Assembly (NCBI RefSeq): GCF_001625305.1
Contig: NW_017803965.1
Location: 538,122-602,121, forward strand
From: Branchiostoma belcheri
Taxonomy: Eukaryota > Chordata > Leptocardii > Amphioxiformes > Branchiostomatidae
Length of the DNA stretch: 64,000 nt
Direction: 5' to 3'
Position 1 is the stretch's first letter; every line of letters begins with the position of its first letter. Shown in pieces: positions 27,601 to 39,600 of this stretch. The translations under genes were made by a program, and so were the position numbers. The notes beneath the pieces were generated by a model. That model searched no databases, was not told where the DNA came from, and was given only the letters and a program-made list of their open reading frames with translations.

Positions 27601-30600
27601 CATTTTACCTAGGACAGCATGTTCAACAGTGCCTCCTAGATAATTTTGTTAGTACTGCAGCAAGTTACTTTGCCATTATTATGGATCCCTGTTGCTTCAA
27701 TCACTACCAACACAATGCATTTTGCATCTGTCAGTAAGTTTTTGCCTCTTGCTGTGAAGAAAGAAATACCAAAGACAAAGTTTAGCCTTTAAATCATCTC
27801 CCTAAATGTTAAAAAATGTTATTCTACAGATCATGACATAAATGTATGCAAATTTTTCAACGCTACCAAGTTTATAACGGCCATCACATCAAAACCATAG
27901 AAGAAGAAAAAAGACGTACTATCCAGGCAGCCGTAGATTTCCACACGCATGGAGATTTTCTTGTTCCAGGAGCGAGGGTTAATGCGCATGTAGCGGCCGA
28001 TCCACGTTCCGGTCAGAATGTTCTTAACGACGGTGTCCGCGTTGTTGTTTCCCTTCAGGGTCTGAGGGTACAGGTGAAGAAACAGAAGGCAAATCATTAC
28101 TTCAGCGCTTTTACACTTTCCTAATTTAAATAGGCAATTCAGGGGTTTTTCAGTGGGTGTTTCGTAGCACATTCATCAGAAAAGAACTCGAATGCTCAGA
28201 CTATGAGCTACTGCCAATGATGATGATGATCAGAAAAGACCCGTGGAATGATACCCATACATGTACAAGAGATGATAAAAAGTTCTCCATGCTAAATGAA
28301 TTGCATAAAATCAATAAATGCAATGATTTGGAGCAAAAAAGTAGGAAGTGCCACATGTTCGTACCTTAGGCCACACCAATTTAATTTCTTGGTTAACGGA
28401 TTTTTCTAGAAAAATAATGGAGAGGGCGGGCAAAAAAAATAAAAATAAAAACAGGCCTAGGCATCCTATTATGGCCCAAAATAGTACGATAGGAGCCATG
28501 AAGTCAACACACCAGGCTGGTTCAAAATTTAAACAATTACTTTTGAACTTTTAATGACACCACTGCATTGAAAGATGGCATAACTGTAACAACCAGGAAG
28601 AAAAGGACTGTTTTCAACTGTTCAGGGCAAAATATGAGCATTTTGCAGATGATTCTGAATTTTTATTTTTATTTGCAAATCAGAAAAAAATGAAGCGGGC
28701 GAATCCGTTAACCAAGAAATTAAATTGGTGTGGCCTTATCTTTTTCTGCTAAACCAAGCTCGGGTAAACCAAATCTCTAGCTAGCTTTCTCGTGGATTTT
28801 ACTATTCTATCAAAAGATGTCCTTATATTTTGTTGTCATAATGTACATGTAGTTGTAATTGTACCTAAATATACGCATACATGTACATACCTACATGTGC
28901 ACACAGACACATGTACATACACACATGCATACATACACAAACTTACTGTGCCATAGGTTCTCCACTGCCATCTGTTGTCGCTGAATTGGATCCGATACTC
29001 CTTCACCCATTCGTCGCTATTAAAGCGACCCTGGGTGGAGATGGCAGTGATTCTTGACCGATCCAGCAGGTCAAAGGTCAGGTACTGCGAAAAGTCGTCT
29101 CTCGAGGCACTCCAACCACCAAGACCTACACGTGTATTGGAAGCCATCGTGATTATTGTCTCAAGCCTTGCAAAATCTTAGGGGTCTCTGATGGCTTTAC
29201 TTACATCAAACTGTGATAATGTTCATGTCTCTGTCAAACTTTAGAAATATAGAATAAAAATGTAAAGCAAATATTTGATGGACATGCAGCTACTCTCCCA
29301 TTGGTCAGAACACTAACTGCCATGTAATCATTGGTTGAGCTGATAATTATGATGGACAGTCAGGACCAGTCTACATTGTCTAATTGCAGTCAAGCCCTGA
29401 ACATGCAAGTGGCATTGATAATATTTCTTCAATCACAGGCATACAAAAATGTCCTGATAAAATTACAATGAAATCTCCCGCTGCTTTAGACTTTTTAAAA
29501 TTCCTTTGTAATGTTCACCGAAGGAAAACATAATGTTTTTACTCTGTTTCCTCTTCTTCTTCTTCCCCAAAACATTAAGGTCCATATTCAAAGGAAAACA
29601 TTATGCATTTGCTTTGCAAATGTTACCTTTCTAGTTTGTCTCACCTTCTCTTCTGTTAAGCCTTGCATATCTGGGTGCCCTGTAGTAGTCGACGTATGAT
29701 GTGGAAGAAATCTGTCCATCAGTGATGAGTCTACTGCTAACTCCAAGGGGAAAGTTGCACTCTGGATCTATTCGCTGATCGGTCTCTAGAGTGTTAGAAA
29801 TAGCAATACACGTAAAATTAAAGGACAAGCATTTCCCAGGATTTTTTACTCTCAGTTTTTTACTCTCAAAAAGCCAATGTTCCTTAGGTTGATATGGTGG
29901 CAGTAAAATCACAACCACAAAACTACCATCAAAGAAAATGACAACGCATGTCCCTTTCACGTAAAATGAAGAAAATTATTGACATGTAACTAGTTTGCCA
30001 GTATGGAGACAGTAATTGATTCATTTCTTCTTGCTCCTTTACTTCAAGTTCAACATAAACAGTTGAATGGAATCCTGACTGCTGGCTATGTTACAGCAAA
30101 TAAAATTTGTCTGGTGATTTAGAGAAGAAGAATTACATTAGTCTTTACTGCCTTTCTGCATTAAGATTACTGCATGTGGTGTATTGGACTTCTAACTCAG
30201 TTTTCTCATGCTTAGCCAATAATACTCATCATGACCGGAATATATATGGGTCCATCTGGCTAGAGTTCAAGTGCAATCAATAGAGTATGGTTTAGTGGTG
30301 ATGCTTAGCTGGACTGCAAACTGGCTGCCAAAGTCATTGATCGATCAAGGGCACCTATTTTTCTCCATTGTTGTGTGATTCCTATTGTAATTATATCATA
30401 AATGATTGTTTATTACTCCCATGGCTGTGCATAATGTCTACATTGTAGTCAGCTAACCATTTCATTTCCTCTAAGGCCACACCAATTTAATTTGTTGGTT
30501 CTCAGATTCGCCTCTTCGTTTTTTTCTGTATTTGACAAAAAAAAAAAAATTGAATTCTGGTCCTGAATCAACTGAAAAATGCTCATGTTTTGCCCCCAAC

Positions 30601-33600
30601 AGTTGAGGAAAGTCCTTTTCTTCCTAGTTGTTACAGTTTTCCCATCTATCATTGCAGTGGTTTTATTAAAAGTTCAAAATTCAATGTTTAAATTTTAACC
30701 CAGCCTTTTGTGTTGACTTCATGGCTCATTTTGTAGCATTTAACCCTATAATAGGATGCCTAGAGCTGTTTTTTTTTTTTCGCCCTGTCGCTTCATATTT
30801 TTTCTGAAAAAATCCGAGAACCAACAAATTAAATTGGTGTGGCCTAACTAGTAGATATCATATGTGCAAATTGTGGTACACATGTGTATCTATATTTGAC
30901 AAGATGTTTTAATTTTTATACAAAGGTACAGAGATGCAAAATTTATCCATGATTCCAATACTAATACACCTGTAGTTCAATTTGCTGTCATACTCAATAT
31001 GGGAATTGCCTAACGTGCAATTTCCATTGTTTGATGCCTAACACTACATATAATAGCTCTATTACTTTGCTGATTACCTCCACATCTAACCCATACATGT
31101 AAATTATTCTGATTTATTACTTCATGAATATCAAATTCCACACAGGGAAAATATTGTGATAAGCCTTTATGAAAATGTAACAACTTTCGTAAATGGCTTC
31201 AAGCATAAAAGTCAAAAAGGGTAAATATGAAATAAAGTTTACATTTTACCATAATAGTTTGCATTCATTTTTCAAAACTGCCTTGAATTACCAGTAGCTT
31301 TCTGTTAATACACTATACCGGTAGCTTTTTCTCACTGCAAATAGAAGCATTTAAACCTCAGCATACTTACTAAACTGCCAGGCATTACAAGAACTCATGG
31401 TTCTTCAATACTCAGTCAATACATACATTTCTGCAGTGTAATGGAACTGCAGTAGAACAGTGCCATTACTGATGTAGTTTGCCCCAGTAAAAGTCATTCC
31501 TCCTCATTACATGACATTACCCGACCTACAATCACCATCACCAAGGTCATGTCACAATGCATTGGTGATGCAATGCAACAACAGGGCTTGAAATTCATTT
31601 TTGGGAATAGGTGCACTAGTGCACCCAACCTAAAAACTTGGGTACACACAAAATTTTTTGGGTGCACCATATGTAAGATATTTAGTAGAGTGCAAAAAGT
31701 ACTACTACATTTTATTATTTTTCTTTCACTTAAAATTTAAGAATATGCTGTACTACTTACTATACATTTAAAAACATCTTTACATTATAACTAGTATGTA
31801 AACCTATGAAAATATTTTGGTGCACTGGTGCACCCACAGAAAAAAATTGGGTGCACTGCTCCAAATTTGGGTGCACTAAGTCACTAAGGTGCACATGCAC
31901 CAGCATTTTGAGCCCTGAACAACCAACCTGAACACTCCTGTAATTTTACTAACCCCATTGTCAGTTACCCAGTAAGATTGAGATCAAAAAGGAATAGCCA
32001 AACCCACTAGATGCTCTTTTTTAATATCAAACAGGATGTACAAAAATATATTTCAGTCAATGTGTGGCCTTGGCTAAAGACAATGATGGCACAATATAAC
32101 ATAAATCAAATGGCGCCATTTTGTTTGGACACTCTTGAAATTCTCGTCATCCTTGGAAAGTTATTAGTTCCTACGTTTCCGATTTCCGCTCTGTGGCTTG
32201 TGTTATTCCCACAATGTCCACGGGGTCTTGCCTCCAGTGACCAGCGATAAAAATATGATGAAAGTGAAATGCGATAGTCTGCGTAGTTCACAGCGGGGAA
32301 TACCATAGCTGCAATACTAGGTCACGTACAGTTGTAATATAATAGGACTAACTTTTGACATCCATATCCATTTAATTTTCCAGTGAAACCATTTACAGGG
32401 AGATGGTCTACCAGCAAATTTGATTTCTTTGAAACAAATCAAATCTCCAAGTTTAAGTGGTCTTGAAGTCCACTTGTAACCTTATATACCGCAGGCTAGC
32501 TATATGTTATGTTTATCAATGACTCTTATTTGACATCGCTCTTGCATCATTTCCTGCGGGCTGAATGACATAATTCTGTTACGATTTTAAAGACTTTTTC
32601 CCCTAAGACTCTTTCTCCAGACAGAATTATTTTTAACGCAGCTCATTCCTTTGTCCATCTTTGGAGACAAAATTTGTTGTTACAAGATAATAATTACAGT
32701 TGTATTTCTTCTCCCTTGATAAAAATGTCTGTTTACCATGCATAGTTCCCTAGGTGATTGGCCAATGTGAGAGTACAAGCTATAGTATGCCAGAGCTATT
32801 GGAGGCCAAGACTGTATATGGAGAAGGGTTCAAGGTATAGATATCATTAGTGAACCATTGCCAATGACGGGGCACTTGGGTTACAGAGCCTTGTCAGTTG
32901 AGGATATTTCTTGAACAGATGAAACCACAGACAATGTAAAATAATCCCTGTATGTGTCTGCCCTCTCCCCCATTGAATTTGAACTTGATTGTGCTAAATA
33001 CAGGGGAGGACACCTACCAAAATTAGACACAACCGGTAGTTTTTGTTTGACACGATTTTTACCTTCCATCCATCTTTCAAAAACCTTGCTGGAATACTAT
33101 GACATGCCTGTAGCCAGGGGGGGTTTGGACGAACCCCCCCACAAGGCCCAAAGGTCCACTTTTTGGTCCACTTTTCATCTAAAGGTCCAAGATTTTTCTT
33201 TTAAAGATGGACTGATTCGTGTCACCAGTGAGGCTGGAATCGTAGGAAAACTGCTCACTTTGTCATTGAAAAAAGTTATCTCTGATTTTTTCTTTGAAAT
33301 CCTCTAAAAACTGCAGGAAATGCCATTTCAGAAGGTTCATTTTTCAAAATTGCCTCCGGACCCCCCTAGCACTAGGAACCTCGCACCTTCAGCGCTCGCT
33401 GGTCCCTCAGTGGGAAGAACCCCGCCCCTTCAAAATCCTGGCTACGGGCATGTATGAACCAAGAAACTGTTATTTGCAACTGCAAACAAATAAACATGGT
33501 GGCCTCTAGTGCATTTGTCTTAGTTTTGGCCTTTGCTTCCATATTTTTTAGAATTTTCTAAATTAGCAAGAATTGAGCAACTTTTTCTACTAAACAGTCG

Positions 33601-36600
33601 GAAGGCAGCCTCCAGTTTTATGTGTACTTCAAGTTTTCTTCCCAGGGGTAAAATTAGGTCAAGCATAAGGCTCTGCCTGACCAAACAATTGTTGTGTTTG
33701 TGAAATAGCTGTGGAAATGTTTACTGATGCAGGCACTTGTTTTACTAGTATTGAATTTCAGCAGTTAGAGCTTCACAAGAGTCGCTGTATACTAGTATAT
33801 GTAGACAGTTACAGAATGCATTACAACATGTAAGAAGCAGACTTACCCATGGGGTGCTTTCTATGATACACTGAATTAAAGAAATAAACTTAGGCCACAC
33901 CAATTTAATTTCTTGGTTAACGGATTTTTCTAGAAAAATAATGGAGCGGGCGGGCGAAAAAAATAAAAAAAATAAAAACAGGCCTAGGCATCCTATTTTG
34001 GCCCAAAATGGTACGATAGGAGCCATGAAGTCAACACACCAGGCTGGTTCAAAATTTAAACAATGAATTTTGAACTTTTAATGATACCATTCCATTGAAA
34101 GATGGAATAACTGTAACAACTAGGATGAAAAGGACTGTTTTCAACTGTTCAGGGCAAAATATGAGCATTTTGCAGTTGATTCTGGATTTTTATTTTTATT
34201 TGCAAATCAGAAAAAAATGAAGCGGCGAATCCGTCAATCAAGAAATTAAATTGGTGTGGCCTTAGAACTCATATTTCTGAATCAAAGCAAATGTCGCAAA
34301 AGGCCAGAAAGTACCACTGACTGTTTTGATAGATAACTTTATATCTTTTTCTGCTGCTAATGCACACCAAAGGAAGCCATAGTACATGTATTGCCAAAGA
34401 ATATGTTTCAGAAATACATTCAGCTGTCTTTGTGTTTAAACTTTGTTTGGCTTCCAAAGAAATTATTGATTTAGTAACTGCTGCTCTTCCATTGTACCAA
34501 AACTCTGGCAAAAATGCTACAACGGTTTTTGGTTTGAAACCTAAAATAGTATATACATTGTACCTACATTGTATCTCTCTGACGTAACAAATGCATAGGT
34601 TATCAAAACAAATTCTTGTGATGATTGCGGTATAAAGGTAGGTTTCATCCACGATTGTGTCTGACAGAGGTCACAGTGCAATGCTCTCAACAGACCGTGC
34701 TTACGCAAGTCGGTGGCGTGACAACACCTGTGCTGGACCTGAATAATTAATGACTTGTTGTTTTGGAAGCTCTTTGTGTTCCGCTCAGAAGGCCGTACCT
34801 GGTACAACCGGCTTAAACCGACATAACGAACGCCACCCGAGGGCGTTGCGGGGGACAATCGAATACCTGTGTGAATCAGGGGTCAAGAAGACCTTATTGT
34901 GATTGTTTCTTTTGGAAAACACCTACTAGCTGAACCAATTCAGAAAACAAGTCTTGGTACATCGTACTTTTGGAATACGAAAAATTGAGAATTTCGTGAC
35001 CTAAGCTTACCTATAGTGTTACACTGACTTTAGATTAATGAAAACGTCAAATTTCATTCACTAATGGGGACCATCACAGTACAAAATATGTGATTTTCCC
35101 ACTATGCCCTAACGGGTCTAAATATCATCAGGAAGCTATTTTGTCACACCTGTTGTTCTATCACATGTAATTGTACATGTATTCTTTTAGAAATGTACAT
35201 TTGTGTATAGCCATGTTACAAGCACTTACATGTGAATATGTACCAAGGAGATTTAACTTCCTTGCATGTACATCTTTGTTTGTACCCAAAATGACTGGCT
35301 TTAAATCAGTGAATTATAGCATATGGAATGTTTCTTGACTGTATGTAGAATTTTTGAAGATTTCAATAATCCATGTTTCTAATATTGTGGATCCCAATAA
35401 AGTCAAGTAATAAAATATTAGAGACAATATACCCCTCCCAGGAAATTACCTTATAAGTCCATATTGCAAACTATTCTGTGTATCAACTTTTTCCCATTTT
35501 CCTTTAAAAACCATTGATTAGACGTAATGTTATAGTACATGTAGATGTTAAACACTATCCCTGCTTCCCACATTAAAGGTTGGATTGCTGCCCAAGGGAT
35601 TAGAATAAGTTCATTGAACCGCAGGGGACAACTGCATTGAATGGATTTATCATATTACCAGGTCCTAGTACCACACATCATGCATTGGAAGGGCAGTTTG
35701 TAGCCTGGATGCCAGACCCAAAGCACACTGGACACAAAATATCTCAGTGTGCACACTGAGATATTTTGTGTCCAGTGTGCTTTGGGTCTGGCATCCAGGC
35801 TAGGCAGTTTGGGAACAGGCCAACCCAAGTTGGAGTAGAATACTGTGTTGTGTTTAATTTTTTTGTTAAACTGAAATGGATTTTTTTGTAAAACTTAAAT
35901 AGAATTTTTGTTGTTTACTGAAATAGAAGACTTGGCTCAAATATCATAATCATTACATAATATACTGGACTGAAATATGTGATGTCTGTATCTTGTATGA
36001 ACTAAGCCTTTGCATGATATAGATAAACGTAAATTTATGTTTATATAATTCATACAAGTTTTGTTTCTTTTTCACCCAAATTTCGGATTTCCAGTACCAG
36101 AAACAACTGATGGAGCTGTTGTGGCCTGATCCCATATGATTTGTGACCACACCACTCCAATCACCCCCATGTGGAGGTGTGTTAGTACACCACATATGGA
36201 GCTTATGTTTGGTCCCAGGAGAGAGGGGCACTCCTCAACTCAAGTGGACATGAGTTTCAACAGAAATGCTATTTTGAACCTGTCCTCTAAATACTTATCT
36301 ACATATATTTACATATTAAATTCTGAAGAATATTAATCAATTAATAAAAGTATTTCTGGTAACCATCAGTACTACGATTCAGTACATTGGTTGTAGTGGA
36401 TGTTAGAAGTTTACCTTTATCTGTTTTTTTAGGATAGAAGGAAAAAACAATCTCTGTTGGTTTCTACAAAATCAGTGAATTCATTCAGTGGCTTATTCTG
36501 CTGCTGGAAGTACATAAGTTTTCTATGTATAGCCTCTACTATGGGGCATGTTGTGTTTAACCTCTGTATCCTTTTTAACGTAAAATGTGACTTTTTGACC

Positions 36601-39600
36601 CTAGTTTATTTTCAAAGTATGTTTGTCAAGACAACATTATCACAACCATATGCTGAATGGTCTGGAGTCAACAGCGATTTATTGACCATGTCAACTTTAA
36701 AAGCAGATGGTAGCATGTTACTCCAGGCTTGGTTTGCTTTGTACTGTATGCTGTGATTCAAATTGATTTTTACTTTCTAATACAAATGTATTTTCTACCA
36801 AAATTACATCATCAGATATCTCAAAACTGTTGTCAAATAAAAAAGTACTTTTCTTGGAATACATAAATGATTCTGAATTTCCTTTCATAATAATGACATA
36901 TATACATGCATGGCTGTGCTATCATTTACTTGTAGGGTAAGAAAACAACATAATTCACCCCCAAGCAGTTTTATAGACTCCCTAGTCAATAAAGTTTAAT
37001 GAGGTAGTAAATAAACTCCACCTTCCTAAAGAAGAAATGTTAGTAAGGCTTGAAACATTTCCCGATAGCTATGATTTGCCTGTTACATGTTATTTGCCTG
37101 CTCACAGTCCAGTGTTTTATGTCCCAACAAGGTCTCTTGGTGAACTTGAGTATGTTCGTGTAGCTATTAAAAGTACATTATCTCTTTGGCAGGCAGCTTG
37201 GAATACCACACCCCACCACTCAACACAAACAAGGGCTGAGTATCAATGGGCCACTCCATCTATAGGCTGAACTCACTGATTAACAAGCCCACATTGTTAG
37301 CTAACACCTAATTGTCAAACAACACAGAGGTTTTGCTGAAAGGCAGCGATGGGTCAAATAACTTTGAGTTGTGTAGGTAAAAAGTGTTTGAGTGGGGGGT
37401 TTTGTTGAACAGACTTGAATGTGGATGTTTATTTCAGAGGGTGGTGTGTGGGTGTGTAACAGTGTTCTGAAATGCTGGCTCTTGTTTATATCAAAATGAA
37501 TAACTTTTCCATGTGTGTAGCATGTATTAGAAGTTTGGCTACTCAAATTTCATTTGTTTCCCATTCCTTCTTTTTCTTCTTAACTCAAATTTGAGATCCC
37601 AAATTAAATGTAGAAGTTCTACTGATCTACTGAAACAAAGGGTACACAAATGAAGACCTTTCCTGGTTTTGTTAATACTTTGCCATATGGTCTACACGTG
37701 TCTAATGTGCTAGTGGTGGTGCTTACAGTATTTTAACTAATTTTTGCTTCAGGGACAGTTCGGCAAATTTTATCTTTACTTACTGAGTTAGTCTAAAACC
37801 ATGTTAACTAGTACTTTCATAGTTAACTCATATGCCAACAGAATAGAATCCATTCTACCTTAATGTCCTCTGTATAACACACCACACGTTGGAACTCATA
37901 CACCATACTAATGAATTGATCCATTAGGAAAACACATTACTCTGACTGAATACACAAAGTGTACCGGTAATGTTCTCAAACTATGAAAGGACTGTTCGGG
38001 CAAAATCTGTACCAATCTAGTCCCTTTCGTATACTCTTTACTCGTCATTAGGGCTCTCAACTACCTGTCCTTCTATCTGGGAGATTGCCACTTGTGGCAG
38101 ACATAAAGATTGAACCATTCTGTCCCCATTGACAAAAATCAACACTTTTATTCTTATCTTATTATTACCGGTATATAACAGTCAGCAGTGACACAAAATT
38201 TTTGCAAAAATTCCGAAGAAGCCATTTGAAATTTGCCTCAAAAAGTGTGCAAAGTTGTGTTTCAGGGGTTTCAAATCTAAAAATTTCCCACGACAGCAAA
38301 CCCCACTCCACCCATGTTATGTGTCCTTTTACCTGCAAGGTAACATGCATGAAGTGTAAGCTGATACATCTGTTTCTGCAGACATAGCTCATACCCACCC
38401 AAGCATATCACAAGCAAACTTCTTCAAGGTTGTTCACCTTCTAAAGAGTCATTAACTCTGTAAACATGGCCTTTCTATATCCAAGGTTTTTTCTACACCT
38501 TGCAATCTTACACATATTAAGCATATTAGTGCAAACACGGTATCTTGTATGTGAAAACAAAAATATGCAGATGAAAGCTCCCCTGGAACAAGGCAATGTT
38601 TACTAAGCAATAACTTCGTGAGTTTGCATTGAAGAGCATTTTTAAAACGTCCCATTTGTCTTTCACGCGAGCCCATGTCTTAATAAAGGAAATATTAGTA
38701 ATCATATATTTACATAATTTTTATGTTTCTGAGTTTTGCTGTCTTATATTTGCTGACTTACACCTTCAGATTTTAGGTATTTATGTTGGCCCTGCATTTG
38801 AGCAATAGTAACAAGTTTTCTTTTACAAGGGAATGGGTATAAATGTACTGGTAAATAAGATGTTAAATCGATGAATTGTCACATGCACAAATAGCCCAAA
38901 CTCACTCAAGCATGCCTACAATAAACCTTTTGCATTACACTGCATTTTTATTGGGAATTACTATTTCAATATTATAAGTTTGAATCTGATTTATTATTAA
39001 GCAGAAAATGTGACATGAATACAAATAGTTGGATTACTGATGATATTGAAATATTTACTTTTGCAAGTCATTACAAAAATATTCTCAGAGAATTGTTGCA
39101 AATTAGCCATGAAAGGACCTAAGTTACTTTACAATGTTGTTATAAAACCTAGGATGACAGGAAAAACATTATTGAATTGATTTACTCTGTATGGCTTTCT
39201 TTTTTCCCTCTTAACATGGTTCAAAAGTTAAGTACCCAGCTCAGAAAAACCTGTTTTAGAATAACAGAATTCAACAAAAACCGTTACAAAGTATACAAGA
39301 GTAAAAACTTCCATAAAAAAAAGCATAAGCATTCATTTCTCTGGATCACAAGAATTTAGCTCGAGGTTAGGCTGAAAACATGATACAGCGATGTTTCAGA
39401 CAATACCGTGTTTACCAGTAAACCTGGCATCTCATTTGCAAACGTAATTGGACCCCTGCCACAAAAAGGAAGGCTGCCCCCAGGTATGCCTAATCATCCC
39501 GTGCCAGTAGGTACACAATGGTACAACAGGATGGGTCATGGATTTGCATAATAACCAGGTGGATGAGTCAACTTTGTCCGCCATTTTTTTCCTGACAGTT

